NCBI RefSeq assembly: GCF_023897015.1
Contig: NZ_JAMHFY010000019.1
Location: 1-64,000 of the forward strand
Source of the DNA: Desulfosporosinus nitroreducens
Lineage (GTDB): Bacteria > Bacillota > Desulfitobacteriia > Desulfitobacteriales > Desulfitobacteriaceae
Length of the DNA stretch: 64,000 nucleotides
Direction of reading: 5' to 3'
The notes under the pieces are model-generated. The model ran no database searches. It was not told the DNA's origin and saw nothing but the letters and a program-made list of their open reading frames with translations. The first letter of the stretch is position 1. Each line of letters starts with the position of its first letter. Positions 16,489-26,420 of the stretch are shown piece after piece. A program made the position numbers and the translations under genes.

Positions 16489-18389
16489 AAATGCTTACGC
16501 TTTTACAGGCAAATCATCTAAACTTTTTTACTTGGGTTTTGATTACATCTGCCAAAGCAAGCATCTTCATCATTTTTCTCCTTGGAGTGAAATTTGTACT
16601 TAAATATAAAATGGGAGCACGCTTTCAGTATATGTTGTGGTCAGTTTTGATCATAGGTTTAGTGTTGCCATGGACACCTAATACCCCCATAAGTGTGTAT
16701 AATTATCTCGACGCTATTCACATGCAGCAAATGATAGCATCGATTGTTGACCGAATCACACTATCATCCTCCACTAACCTTGCAAACCTCCAACTTGATT
16801 TGGACCAAACTGCTGTTGTGGACAGCAATTCCAGCAAGGTTGTTGTGAGCACTGAAACTCAGCGCCCGGAAGGTCGAAATGCAAATGAATGGACCGCCTT
16901 CCCATTCGTTTATAAACTAATGTCAATCATCTGGTTAGCAGGGATCTTGATATTGACCGCTCTCACCGTCATTGTAAACAAACGGTTTTCTAAAAATATC
17001 GGACAAGCTTTGGTGAAGGACCAAGGTTTGCTTTCGGAGTTCAATAACCTCAGATTGGAATTGAAGGTAAAAACGGAAATCCCGCTGTTTAAGTCAAGGT
17101 ACGTAAACAGTCCATCATTATTAGGTTTAATCCACCCCAGATTGTTATTACCCATTGGGATTGAGCAAACATTTAGCTTGCAACAGATAAACCATATATT
17201 TTTACATGAGTTAATACATTTTAAACGTAAGGACATCTGGATAAATTGGTTAACCCAGGTATTGATTATCAGTCACTGGTTTAATCCATTAATTTGGTAC
17301 GCTTTCAACAGGATGCGGGAAGATCAGGAGATATCGTGTGATGCTTTAGCGACAGCTCGAATTGATACTAAGCAATCCAAAGACTATGCCTATACACTTG
17401 TCAAGCTGGCAGAGACATACTCTACAACAGCTCCACGAATGACGAGCCTGGCAAGTTTGTGTGGCTCAAACTCACAAATCAAGAAGAGACTAATTATGCT
17501 TAGCAATAGAAAGCATAAACAGGCTTCGGCTAAATGGTCATTGATTGGTGTTATAGTGATAGGATTAATAGCCTTTGCGACTTTCAGCAGTGCTCAAGCG
17601 GTTGCAAACCCAGCTTTAGAAGAAGGCAATACTGCCAATTTATCTCATGGGATCAGTGGGGGACAGGCCGTTGGACCCACAACTGGGATTGTCGATACAA
17701 GTTTGGGAATCACAGTGGAGGATATCACAGGTCCAAATTTCAAAGGCAAAGTGATGTTGATCAAGGACCCTACCCGAGTAAAATTAGCCGTTAATAAAGA
17801 TATAGGAGTTATGGGAGAAAGGGTCAGTGAGCTTGTCAAAGGTAGGGAAGGCATTGCCGGAATTAATGCCGGAGGGTTTTATGACCCGGATGGTAAAGGA
17901 AACGGTGCTTTCCCAGACGGGTTAACCGTGCAGGATGGAAAACTGGTTTACAATAATGTGGGAGAAAAAGAAGTCAATATTGTTGGATTTGATAACCAGG
18001 GAAAAATGGTCATAGGTAATATGACAGCAAATAAATTGGAAGCGCAACACATACGTGAAGCTGTTACTTTTGCGCCTAATCTTATTGTGGAGGGCAAATC
18101 TGTAATTCTAGGGGACGGGGGCTGGGGAATTGCCCCTCGAACCGGCATAGGCCAAATGGCAGACGGGACCGTCATTTTCGTTGTTATTGACGGGCGCCAA
18201 CCTAATTGGAGTATCGGGGCGACCTTAAGTGACCTTATGAAGGTCTTTGAGGACTATCATGCCGTGAATGCAGTCAATCTCGATGGCGGTTCTTCCTCAG
18301 AAATGGTCTATCAAGGTAAAGTCATCAATAAGCTTTGGAATATTTTCGGGGAACGCTATGTTCCCACAGCTTTTGTGGTTACCCCATGA
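16485..18389 (+). CDS. BlaR1-type M56 metalloprotease fused to a phosphodiester glycosidase (NAGPA) domain
   Basis: A 634-residue membrane protein. The N-terminal part (1-370) is the M56/BlaR1 module: membrane segments near 15-38, 47-63, 142-163 and 352-371, with the zinc motif HELIH at 241-245 and the downstream EDQEISCDA segment that supplies the next ligand. Instead of the penicillin-binding sensor of BlaR1, residues about 405-634 form a phosphodiester glycosidase domain (PF09992, NAGPA type), with GINAGGFYDPDG, RTGIGQ, VVIDGRQ and NLDGGSSSEM. It probably sits outside the membrane and may bind or cut sugar-phosphate polymers of the wall, with the M56 part relaying the signal to BlaI. The next gene encodes the same domain alone. 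Confidence 0.88.
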   Translation: MKMLTLLQANHLNFFTWVLITSAKASIFIIFLLGVKFVLKYKMGARFQYMLWSVLIIGLVLPWTPNTPISVYNYLDAIHMQQMIASIVDRITLSSSTNLANLQLDLDQTAVVDSNSSKVVVSTETQRPEGRNANEWTAFPFVYKLMSIIWLAGILILTALTVIVNKRFSKNIGQALVKDQGLLSEFNNLRLELKVKTEIPLFKSRYVNSPSLLGLIHPRLLLPIGIEQTFSLQQINHIFLHELIHFKRKDIWINWLTQVLIISHWFNPLIWYAFNRMREDQEISCDALATARIDTKQSKDYAYTLVKLAETYSTTAPRMTSLASLCGSNSQIKKRLIMLSNRKHKQASAKWSLIGVIVIGLIAFATFSSAQAVANPALEEGNTANLSHGISGGQAVGPTTGIVDTSLGITVEDITGPNFKGKVMLIKDPTRVKLAVNKDIGVMGERVSELVKGREGIAGINAGGFYDPDGKGNGAFPDGLTVQDGKLVYNNVGEKEVNIVGFDNQGKMVIGNMTANKLEAQHIREAVTFAPNLIVEGKSVILGDGGWGIAPRTGIGQMADGTVIFVVIDGRQPNWSIGATLSDLMKVFEDYHAVNAVNLDGGSSSEMVYQGKVINKLWNIFGERYVPTAFVVTP

Positions 18390-18431
18390 GAGCTAGATGT
18401 TCATTTCTAACAGGAAATTAATGGAGGTCAC

Positions 18432-19394
18432 ATGAGGAAAATACGAAGAATACGGCCAAGAATGATTATTGCCTTTCTTATATTCAATGTAGTTTTTGAT
18501 GTTGTCCTAGCGCCCTTTATCATTTTCTGAGGGCCATTCGAAGCATCGAAAACTTTAGCAGTAGGTTCCGTTCTCTCTTCCAGGCATCCGCAGGTTGTTG
18601 AGGCATTTCTCTCGGAGCAAGAAATTAGTGAAATTGTGAACAAATATAATAACACCGACTCAGCATCGAATGGCCCAATCCGGCGTACTGTATCAGAGGC
18701 CTCTGCAGGCATCACGCTTGAAGATATTAAGGGTAAGGCATTTAAAGGCAAAGTAATGCTCATCAAGGATCCGAAAGGGATAAAAGTTGCTGTGACAAAG
18801 GAATTGGAGGTCACAGGTGAACGAGTAAGTGATTTTGTCAAAGACACAGGAGCTATTGCCGGCATAAATGGTGGAGGGTTTTATGACCCTAATGGTGCAG
18901 GAAACGGAGCTTTTCCTGACGGATTAACCGTGCATAATGGAGAAATCGTACATAATAATGTAGGCAACAAGAGTACTGACATAGTAGCTTTTGATAAGGA
19001 AGGTAACCTGATTGTTGGACAAATAACAGCTGATGACGTTAAGAAGAAAAACATACAGGAAGCGGTATCGTTCTTGCCAACCTTAATCCAGGACGGAAAA
19101 CGAGGTGAATTTCAAGACTCAAGGTGGGGAGTTGCACCGCGAACGGCAATCGGACAGAAAGCAGATGGCACGATTATTCTTGTGGTAATTGATGGTCGAC
19201 AAGCAACCTGGAGTTGGGGGGCAAAAATGAGCGACCTCTATAATCTCTTCAAAGAGTATGATGCGGTTAATGCTGCCAATCTGGATGGCGGTTCTTCTAC
19301 AGAACTCTACTATAACGGAAAAGTGATTAATAAACTTTGGAATTGGGCTGGTGAACGCTACCTGCCGACGGCTATTGTAGTCATGCCAGAATAA
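18432..19394 (+). pseudogene. Membrane-anchored phosphodiester glycosidase (NAGPA) with an in-frame TGA
   Basis: A good GGAGG site precedes ATG 18432, and codons 1-32 encode a basic start and a hydrophobic anchor. Codon 33 (18528-18530) is TGA, and the frame stays open after it to 19394: GPFEASKT, then FLSEQEISEIV, then a complete NAGPA domain with GINGGGFYDPNG, RTAIGQ, VVIDGRQ and NLDGGSSTEL. The same layout (anchor, FLSE/FSEAEIQKI segment, domain) is intact in the paralogue at 26726. Either a nonsense change has split the anchor from the domain, leaving a soluble product from GTG 18636, or the TGA is read through. I favour the first. Confidence 0.75.
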
Positions 19395-19469
19395 CGTCAC
19401 AAATGAATTGATTCTGTAGCTACCTCTTAAAGTCATATCATAATCACCGTTATATAAGGAGAAGTTACG

Positions 19470-20720
19470 ATGAAGAAGAAGCTGCGTATCTTTTTCGTTT
19501 GGATATTAGTTTCACTCATTTTTCAATTAGGAGGGCACTCGCTTTTGAACTACCAAGTTCAAAAAGTTATGGGACTGACAGTGGTAGATAGTGAATCACC
19601 GATCATATCCCAGCTCAAAGCAATTATCCCTGGTTCTGACCTTACAAATATTCAGGTTTCTTACGCCAAGGATTATTTGGCTTATATGGAAAAGGGTACA
19701 CTTAAAGTCTTCAACTTAAAAAAGGAGAAAATCGTTTTTGAAAAGAAATCGCCGTCTTCTACGGATAAAACTTTGGGAGTTTTAACGTATCAATGGTTGC
19801 CTGATCGAAATATTTTACTCTATTTTTATGCCAAAAAAAACCCTAATGAGGTGACAACCGTTAAAGTGTACCCCTCTAAGACTATCCCTTCAACTCCTTC
19901 AATTGAACCGGAAACCGAAGATCCAAACCAAGCGAAAATTGTATCCAAAGAAGTTCCGGCAGAACCGAGGTATGAAAAACGCTATGGAAGTCCACAACTT
20001 ACTGAACTTTATTCGCTAGAACTCCCGAATAGTGATGAAGATATCGCTCCTGATGATCGTTTAAATTCCTTTGATCCACCGAGTGGGAGTGAAAAGATTT
20101 CCGCTGGCGGGAAACTAGAAAAATTTGTTGTCGCAACCTCTACTAATTTAATGTATTTAACTGTCACAAATGGTTCAACACAACAACTTATCAAAATAGA
20201 CGTTAACAAAAAGGTAAGTACGCTAAGCGAAGCCAGAGAATTTATCGAGAATATGGCGATCTCTGATCGCTTCGCAACACTTTATATTGACAGTAAAGTG
20301 GGGGCCGTCCAGCAAGTTGTTGCCTTAAGTGATGGAAAGCGTCAAGTTATCTCTAAAAAGAATGATGACAGAATCTTAGGCGTCAGAAAAGGAAAAGTGT
20401 ATATCGGAGAAGTAGTAAATAATGAACTTGTAAAGATTAAAACCACTGCTGACCTAAAAATGATGAAGGAGAACCCTTCACTGAAAACCGAATGGGAAGG
20501 TTCAATCCCCTTTAATGAAAACGTGCGTGTGCTCATTGGAGTTAAAGGGCAAATAGTCGTCTATGATAATCAAACTGCCTATATCGTTATAGACAGTCAC
20601 CTCGAAGAGGCCAAATTGCAGGGAGATGAAAATTACGTATCTGTCGATGGCTCAGTGCTTATCCAACTTACTGAAGCAGAAATATCTACCCATGTAGAGT
20701 TGAAACCTCTTAAACCATAA
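19470..20720 (+). CDS. Secreted or membrane-anchored protein of unknown function
   Basis: A 416-residue protein with an N-terminal signal anchor (about residues 5-25). The body has repeated short beta-type stretches such as VSYAKDYLAYMEKGTLKVF and LTYQWLPDRNILLYFYAK, which look like blades of a propeller in which values are read out. A proline- and acid-rich linker (about 130-180) precedes the second half. No catalytic motif is evident. GGAGAAG stands before ATG 19470. It follows the NAGPA gene by 75 bases in the same direction and probably belongs to the same envelope operon. Confidence 0.55.
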   Translation: MKKKLRIFFVWILVSLIFQLGGHSLLNYQVQKVMGLTVVDSESPIISQLKAIIPGSDLTNIQVSYAKDYLAYMEKGTLKVFNLKKEKIVFEKKSPSSTDKTLGVLTYQWLPDRNILLYFYAKKNPNEVTTVKVYPSKTIPSTPSIEPETEDPNQAKIVSKEVPAEPRYEKRYGSPQLTELYSLELPNSDEDIAPDDRLNSFDPPSGSEKISAGGKLEKFVVATSTNLMYLTVTNGSTQQLIKIDVNKKVSTLSEAREFIENMAISDRFATLYIDSKVGAVQQVVALSDGKRQVISKKNDDRILGVRKGKVYIGEVVNNELVKIKTTADLKMMKENPSLKTEWEGSIPFNENVRVLIGVKGQIVVYDNQTAYIVIDSHLEEAKLQGDENYVSVDGSVLIQLTEAEISTHVELKPLKP

Positions 20721-21106
20721 TCTGTTTTACAAATGATGGCAATACCTCAACTTCATCTAAAATGTATTAAACCTATTTAATTATCTAAGTCCTGCGGGTG
20801 GCATGTTAATCTTAAATAATTAATAGATATTTTAGATCTAAAAATATAAATTTTGTCATTAGGCATTAAAGTCTTATTTAAAAATGTCTAATTAAGTAAT
20901 TTGATTAGAGATTATATTCAAATTCCAGCATAATTAGTATTATCTCTTATCAAATTTTTTTATTCTGAGAAAATAGGTTCGATATTCGTATAAATGGGAC
21001 ACTTTTGTTATTAAAAAGTACGTCAATACGATGCTCATTACGACATACTTCACTTCTTCAAGATGAGATAATTATCCAGATACAAATTGAAGGAGTGTAG
21101 CATCAG
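20721..21106. other. AT-rich intergenic region, no gene
   Basis: This holds a 14-base perfect palindrome TTTTAGATCTAAAA at 20830-20843 and several near-repeats of AGATAATA/TTATCTC type. It presumably carries the promoter of the CWB2-VanW gene, but no clean -35/-10 pair stands out. A ribosome binding site GAAGGAG lies just before 21107. Confidence 0.4.
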
Positions 21107-22864
21107 ATGAACAAAAAGATAATGATCTTAATCTTAATCTTTTTCCTATGTAGTTGTATTTTTGTAGGAACTCCAGCTTTTGCAGCTGCTAATAACCTAA
21201 GTCCATCTACTGACTCGCCACAGCCTATTAGCACTAATAGGCTGTACGGACAAACAAGATTTGAGACCGCCAAGGTTATCGCTGAGTATTATTGTATCGG
21301 AAAGGTTAAGAATGCAGTCCTTTCAACAGGAAACGATTTTGCAGATGCTTTATCGGCAAGTGTCCTAGCCCATGAAAAGGAAGCGCCTATACTATTAGTG
21401 GATTCATCGGTTGATAACTCTAAGGATGCTTTTGATTATGTCACTCAACATCTTGATTCAACTGGAACAGTTTATATCATTGGCGGTACTGGAATAATAA
21501 GCACGGAATTCGAGACTAAACTTAATGATCTTGGAATCAAAAATGTTATTCGAATTGCTGGTATGGACAGATATGATACATCTTATAAGATAGCCAGTTC
21601 ACTCCATGATACAGCTGTATCCACAGTAGTGATATCCTCCGGAGAACAATTTTCCGATGCTTTAAGTATCTCCAGTTTTGCAGCTAATAAAGGCTGGCCG
21701 ATTTTGTTATCTCCCCAGGATGCCTTTCCTCAAGAAATGAAGAACTTTTTACTGGAAAAGAAGCCTTCCAAAGTATACATAACTGGGGGAGAAGGAGTAA
21801 TCTCTGATAATATAAAATCCGAAATTATCAGTTTGTTACCTCAGGCTGGTGTCGAACGGTTAACGGGACAATCCCAGTTTGATACGAATGTGATCATTGC
21901 AGAAACCTTTGCACCTAATCCTTCAACCATATATCTAGCCACAGGTTACAGTTTTGCAGATGCTTTGGCAGGCAGTGTTGTGGCAGCCAAAACAGGAGAT
22001 CCTATAATATTTATAGACCCCTCAGTACCAACATTGCCAAACTCAACAGCCAGTTACTTTGCTAAATTTTATGCAAATATTTTCAATCCAAGTTTAGTTT
22101 CCTTTGGGGGAAACAGAGTGGTAACGGATGAGATAATTAAAAGTTCAAGAGACTTGATATGGGGAACAGCGAAAGAAACTAGCATTTATTCTATAGCGGA
22201 TATTACAGCAATGGTTACTCAAAATGAAGAGTACTCCTTACCTGCAACTGTTCAGGCTAAGCTTTACAACAGCGATGCTATTGAGGTGCCTGTTCAGTGG
22301 AATCCGAAGTTCGGCGATACAAACAAAATTGGGTCAAGTGTTTATGAGGGAGCCGTAGAAGAATATGGTCAAATGATTAAACTTACTCTTACTGTCAAAG
22401 AAGCGGTGTCAGTCCCAGTCGCTCAATACTCTACTCACTTTGATTCAAACCAGGTCAATCGTACCAAGAACATTCGCCTTGCTGTAAAGGCTCTTGATGG
22501 AAAACTATTGGCACCTGGAGAACGTTTCTCCTTCAACGAGGTTGTGGGAGAACGAACTGCTGAAGCAGGTTATAAAGAGGCAATGGTCATAGTAGGAGAC
22601 GCCTACACCCCAGGACTCGGGGGCGGAATCTGTCAAGTTTCTTCCACTCTTTACAATGCAGTCACTATTGCTCATTTAGAAATTACTGAAAGGCATCGTC
22701 ATTCCCTGCCCGTAGATTATGTACCTGCGGGACAGGATGCAACCGTGAGCTTTCCCATCCTTGATTTTAGATTTAGAAACAACACAGACGCTTATATCCT
22801 AATCCGCAGTTTCGTAGAAGGGGATACCTTAACCTTTCAGCTTTATAAAAAGGCTGAGAAATAA
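21107..22864 (+). CDS. Secreted cell-wall protein: CWB2 repeats, Ig-like domain and VanW domain
   Basis: A 585-residue exported protein. A signal peptide ends at about residue 27 (TPAFAAA). Three CWB2 (PF04122) repeats follow to about 345; each has the R-(Y/T)-(E/D)T start, an ADALS-type segment (FADALSASVLA, FSDALSISS, FADALAGSVVA) and a GG(T/E/N)G/R end. CWB2 repeats hold proteins to anionic wall polymers. About 360-430 looks like a bacterial Ig-like domain. Residues about 440-580 are a VanW domain with GERFSFNEVVGERT and GGGICQVSSTLYNA. The function of VanW is not settled. The link between wall-polymer binding and VanW fits the neighbouring wall-related genes. Confidence 0.9.
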   Translation: MNKKIMILILIFFLCSCIFVGTPAFAAANNLSPSTDSPQPISTNRLYGQTRFETAKVIAEYYCIGKVKNAVLSTGNDFADALSASVLAHEKEAPILLVDSSVDNSKDAFDYVTQHLDSTGTVYIIGGTGIISTEFETKLNDLGIKNVIRIAGMDRYDTSYKIASSLHDTAVSTVVISSGEQFSDALSISSFAANKGWPILLSPQDAFPQEMKNFLLEKKPSKVYITGGEGVISDNIKSEIISLLPQAGVERLTGQSQFDTNVIIAETFAPNPSTIYLATGYSFADALAGSVVAAKTGDPIIFIDPSVPTLPNSTASYFAKFYANIFNPSLVSFGGNRVVTDEIIKSSRDLIWGTAKETSIYSIADITAMVTQNEEYSLPATVQAKLYNSDAIEVPVQWNPKFGDTNKIGSSVYEGAVEEYGQMIKLTLTVKEAVSVPVAQYSTHFDSNQVNRTKNIRLAVKALDGKLLAPGERFSFNEVVGERTAEAGYKEAMVIVGDAYTPGLGGGICQVSSTLYNAVTIAHLEITERHRHSLPVDYVPAGQDATVSFPILDFRFRNNTDAYILIRSFVEGDTLTFQLYKKAEK

Positions 22865-23090
22865 TGGAGTTGTTGCTAAGAAAAGTTGAGGGAGGTCGAG
22901 AGGCCTTCCTTAATCTTTTTGGGAATAATCGGTTTTCTAATGCTATTTACGGGGAATGATATTTAATAGGGCTTGGGTTGACACTGTACAAGATAAACAG
23001 GAAAGTATACTGTATAAATCTTTTTGTAAGAAGAGGTTTATCCCAAGTAGTGATATAATAAGGACGAAGAAATTATTCTTGGGAGGCAAT

Positions 23091-25445
23091 ATGATTCGTA
23101 TAATTGATAATGGAACGTATCTTGTCAATGGAAAAGACCTCTTAGAGATACGGGAACAAGAAGTTCTATATGATGCTGGCGGTCGTCAGGTGAATATTGA
23201 GGATTTTCCGTATGCTAATCAAAACTTTGATCGCCAAAGTGCTCGGAAAAATACCATGTCATTTAACATTCTCACTAACAAAAATACTTCTGGTGATGTT
23301 GATAAGTTAAAGATTCGCTTTGATGTCTTGGCTTCTCACGATATTACCTATGTCGGGATTATTCAAACCGCGCGTGCCAGTGGACACCTTGCTGAGTTTC
23401 CGATACCCTATGTACTGACAAATTGCCATAACAGTCTTTGTGCTGTCGGCGGGACGATCAATGAGGACGATCACGTTTTTGGCCTTTCGGCTGCCCAAAA
23501 ATACGGCGGAATCTATGTTCCCGCCCATCAAGCCGTTATCCATCAGTATGTGAGAGAGATGATGACCAGTTGCGGAAGTATGATTCTCGGTTCAGATAGC
23601 CACACAAGGTATGGGGCTCTTGGTACGATGGGGATAGGCGAAGGCGGGCCGGAATTAGTAAAACAGCTTTTAGAGAAAACTTACGACATTGCCTTTCCGG
23701 AAATCATTGCAGTATACCTTAAAGGTAAACCGCGACATGGAGTGGGGCCGCAGGATGTTGCTCTTTCGATCATTGGTGCGGTGTTTAAGAATGGTTTTGC
23801 GAAGAACAAGGTACTGGAGTTTGTAGGACCTGGAATCGCTAATTTATCTGTGGATTACAGGAATGGCATTGATGTCATGACGACAGAAACCACTTGCTTA
23901 AGTTCTATTTGGCAAACAGATCAAAGAGTAAAAGAATACTTTGAAATTCATGGACGACCTGAAAGTTATTCTAAACTGGAACCGGGAGAAATCGCTTATT
24001 ACGATGGAGCGGTTATCGTGGATTTAGACAAAATTGAGCCAATGATTGCTTTACCCTTTCATCCCAGTAATGTTTATACCATTGCCGAGCTGAATAGGAA
24101 TACCGACGATATTCTGAGGATGATCGAAGTAGAAGGCAGAAAACAGATTGAAAATCCAGCGATTAAGTTTAATCTTACGGAGCATATTGTTGACGGGAGA
24201 TTGAAGGTTGATCAGGCCATCGTGGCAGGGTGTGCAGGGGGAACTTATGAGAACTTGGTTGATGTTTCATCCATCGTAGACAACCATTTTATTGGCGATG
24301 GAAGCTTGTCATTAGGGGTCTATCCGTCTAGTCAACCGATTTATCTTGAATTGGTTAGGAATGGTGCAGCGGCCAAAATGATGACCGCCGGTGCTGTCAT
24401 TAAAACTGCCTTTTGTGGACCGTGTTTTGGAGCTGGGGATGTACCAGCTAATGGAAGTTTCAGTATAAGACATACTACCCGAAACTTCCTCAACAGAGAA
24501 GGCTCTAAACCTGGAGATGGACAGATCTCCTCGGTGGCTCTGATGGATGCTCGATCAATTGCTGCAACTGCAATTAATGGAGGAAATTTAACCCCTGCAA
24601 CAGACCTCGATTTTTCAGCTGCGGATTTACCGTACAAATTTGATAATAAGATTTACTCTAATAGGATCTATAACGGTTTCAGTAAACCACAGACGGAAAA
24701 GGATTTGAAATATGGGCCCAATATTGCCGATTGGCCTACGATGATTGCCCTGCCAGAGAACCTTGTTTTAAAAGTAGCTTCTGTTATTATGGATCCGGTT
24801 ACCACTACCGATGAATTAATTCCATCCGGGGAAACATCGTCCTACCGTTCCAATCCCCTTAAACTTGCTGAGTTCACATTATCGAGGAAAGATCCCGAAT
24901 ATGTGAGTAAAGCCAAAGAAGTCCAAGCCTTAGAAATCGAACGACAAAGCCTTGTTTCTGGTAAGGGTGATTCGATTTCAACGCATCTTAGAGAAATCTG
25001 CCAGGAATTAATAAATAATTCTAATCAACACTTTACAGATATTGAGGATGTGTTGAAGAGGATTGGGATTGGAACTACCATCTATGCAGTAAAACCGGGG
25101 GACGGATCAGCTAGGGAGCAGGCTGCATCAAGTCAGAAGGTTTTAGGTGGGTGGGCTAATATAGCCAAAGAATATGCGACAAAACGTTATAGAAGTAATT
25201 TGGTTAACTGGGGCATGTTACCTTTTACCATCGAAAGTAATCCTGAAATGATCTTTCATGTTGATGATCTTCTTTTTATTCCTAATATTAAACAAAGAAT
25301 ACTGAATGGGGATGAGAATATTCCTGCGCAGGTGATAAGTTCCAAGGGGATTCAAGAAATTGAATTGTCCTTAAGAAATTTATCCAAAGATGAAAGGGAG
25401 ATAATTTTAAAAGGATGCTTGATTAACTACTATACAGGGGAATAA
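23091..25445 (+). CDS. Aconitase-family hydratase (YbhJ-like)
   Basis: A 784-residue protein of the aconitase superfamily. The Fe-S ligand cysteines appear in [11 protein letters not shown], in TTETTCLSS and in [10 protein letters not shown], and the substrate loop is [15 protein letters not shown]. The C-terminal swivel domain carries NWGMLPFTI. Length and motif spacing fit the putative hydratase group of YbhJ rather than citrate-cycle AcnA, so the substrate is open. The start 23091 is set by GGGAGGCAAT directly upstream; the frame is open further 5' but lacks a site there. A terminator follows at 25532. There is no operon partner. Confidence 0.82.
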   Translation: MIRIIDNGTYLVNGKDLLEIREQEVLYDAGGRQVNIEDFPYANQNFDRQSARKNTMSFNILTNKNTSGDVDKLKIRFDVLASHDITYVGIIQTARASGHLAEFPIPYVLTNCHNSLCAVGGTINEDDHVFGLSAAQKYGGIYVPAHQAVIHQYVREMMTSCGSMILGSDSHTRYGALGTMGIGEGGPELVKQLLEKTYDIAFPEIIAVYLKGKPRHGVGPQDVALSIIGAVFKNGFAKNKVLEFVGPGIANLSVDYRNGIDVMTTETTCLSSIWQTDQRVKEYFEIHGRPESYSKLEPGEIAYYDGAVIVDLDKIEPMIALPFHPSNVYTIAELNRNTDDILRMIEVEGRKQIENPAIKFNLTEHIVDGRLKVDQAIVAGCAGGTYENLVDVSSIVDNHFIGDGSLSLGVYPSSQPIYLELVRNGAAAKMMTAGAVIKTAFCGPCFGAGDVPANGSFSIRHTTRNFLNREGSKPGDGQISSVALMDARSIAATAINGGNLTPATDLDFSAADLPYKFDNKIYSNRIYNGFSKPQTEKDLKYGPNIADWPTMIALPENLVLKVASVIMDPVTTTDELIPSGETSSYRSNPLKLAEFTLSRKDPEYVSKAKEVQALEIERQSLVSGKGDSISTHLREICQELINNSNQHFTDIEDVLKRIGIGTTIYAVKPGDGSAREQAASSQKVLGGWANIAKEYATKRYRSNLVNWGMLPFTIESNPEMIFHVDDLLFIPNIKQRILNGDENIPAQVISSKGIQEIELSLRNLSKDEREIILKGCLINYYTGE

Positions 25446-25531
25446 ATTATCCCAATTATTTAGAACACTGGCTGGATATGGTTGGAATATGCTTCTCCGG
25501 CTGGTAATAATAAGGTAGAGTTGTGTAAGGG

Positions 25532-25570
25532 ACCCGTAGACCGCTTAAGAAGCGGTCTACGGTCTTTTTT
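25532..25570 (+). terminator. Intrinsic terminator after the hydratase gene
   Basis: ACCGTAGACCGCTT-type arms (CCGTAGACCGCTT and AAGCGGTCTACGG) around a three-base loop, followed by TCTTTTTT. Confidence 0.9.
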
Positions 25571-25643
25571 AGCGTGTACGGCTGATGGCGGTAATATCAG
25601 TAACAGAGTATACTTAAGTAATGAGTGATTGGAGGTAGTTACT

Positions 25644-25748
25644 TTGGGAGATAAAAGCCCTAGAAACAAGGAGAAAAAGAAGAAGAAGGCCGAAAAGAAG
25701 GTCGTTCCTATATCTTCTTCGATTGCGCCGGCTAACAAGCCCCAATAA
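25644..25748 (+). CDS. Small basic protein of 34 residues
   Basis: TTG start at 25644 with GGAGG about 8 bases upstream. The product begins MGDKSPRNKEKKKKKAEKK and ends IAPANKPQ. Very small Lys-rich proteins with the same MGDKSP-KxKxKKKK opening occur widely in bacteria without a known function. It has its own terminator 23 bases after the stop, so it is a self-contained unit. A codon-by-codon check confirms the open frame; the strong ribosome binding site and terminator make it credible despite its size. Confidence 0.75.
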   Translation: MGDKSPRNKEKKKKKAEKKVVPISSSIAPANKPQ

Positions 25749-25770
25749 TAATTATATTTATGCAGATAAA

Positions 25771-25798
25771 AATCCAGCTTTTAGCTGGATTTTTTTTG
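25771..25798 (+). terminator. Intrinsic terminator after the small protein gene
   Basis: AATCCAGC pairs with GCTGGATT around TTTTA, followed by a run of T. It may also serve the CarD gene arriving from the other strand. Confidence 0.88.
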
Positions 25799-25825
25799 CA
25801 GTTGCACTGCTATAGAACTATAATA

Positions 25826-26320
25826 TTACGTTAATTGGATCAAAAGAACTTCATCTAGTAGATGGTCAGCTTGTTCTTGAGCAATTCCTTTGACTTGCAT
25901 TACCTCACTGATAAACATCCGACGGGCATTGTTTAACATATTTGTGTCTTCTGATCCAAGCTTATTCTTTTGGCTTTTCCGCATTAAATCTCGTATGATT
26001 TCAGTTCCTTTATAAATATCGCCAGTCTTTATTTTGCTTTTATTAAGATCCCGGCAATAGCGTTTGTCTTCATAGATAATTGGATCCGTATTACCAAGAT
26101 GAAAATCGGTAAGAACACTTTCTAAGATGTCGGGCTCCACTATCTGACGAATACCAAGAGCTGAAGCTCTTTCTGTAGGAATCATAACTTGCATATTAAT
26201 TTGAGGCATATTCAATGTATAGTAAAGCTTCTTTTTTCCTAATACCTCTTTCTCTTCAATGGTTTCAATAATACCTACACCTTGCATTGGATAAAGAACC
26301 TTGTCTCCAATTTGAAACAT
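25826..26320 (-). CDS. CarD-family transcription regulator
   Basis: A 164-residue protein. The N-terminal CarD/TRCF RNA-polymerase-interacting domain (about 1-60) reads FQIGDKVLYPMQGVGII-IEEKEVLGKKKLYY, and a helical C-terminal DNA-binding domain follows, with YCRDLNKSKIKTGDIYKG. Such proteins bind the polymerase beta subunit and stabilise open complexes at promoters. The start at 26320 is chosen because GGGAGGTG lies just upstream on this strand. The gene stands alone, with its own promoter region at 26350-26415. Confidence 0.9.
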   Translation of the reverse strand: MFQIGDKVLYPMQGVGIIETIEEKEVLGKKKLYYTLNMPQINMQVMIPTERASALGIRQIVEPDILESVLTDFHLGNTDPIIYEDKRYCRDLNKSKIKTGDIYKGTEIIRDLMRKSQKNKLGSEDTNMLNNARRMFISEVMQVKGIAQEQADHLLDEVLLIQLT

Positions 26321-26383
26321 AAATACACCTCCCAAGTTACTTATTTTAAGTATAACACAGTATACGGTAATTAACAAAAGTAT

Positions 26384-26413
26384 ATATTACCATATAAAAT
26401 TAGTTGTTGTCAA
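26384..26413 (-). promoter_or_regulatory. Likely carD promoter
   Basis: On the minus strand TTGACA (26408-26413) and TAATAT (26384-26389) are 18 bases apart. A second possible pair nearer the gene is TTGTTA and TATACT with 17 bases between. Confidence 0.55.
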
Positions 26414-26420
26414 TAAATAA

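Noticed and set aside
18528-18530. Selenocysteine codon
   Set aside because: The codon lies at the end of a membrane anchor with no redox motif, and I see no clear SECIS-type hairpin directly after it; a nonsense change is simpler.
22979-23010. SigA promoter TTGACA ... TATACT before the hydratase gene
   Set aside because: The spacing between the two boxes is more than 20 bases, too long for a standard promoter.
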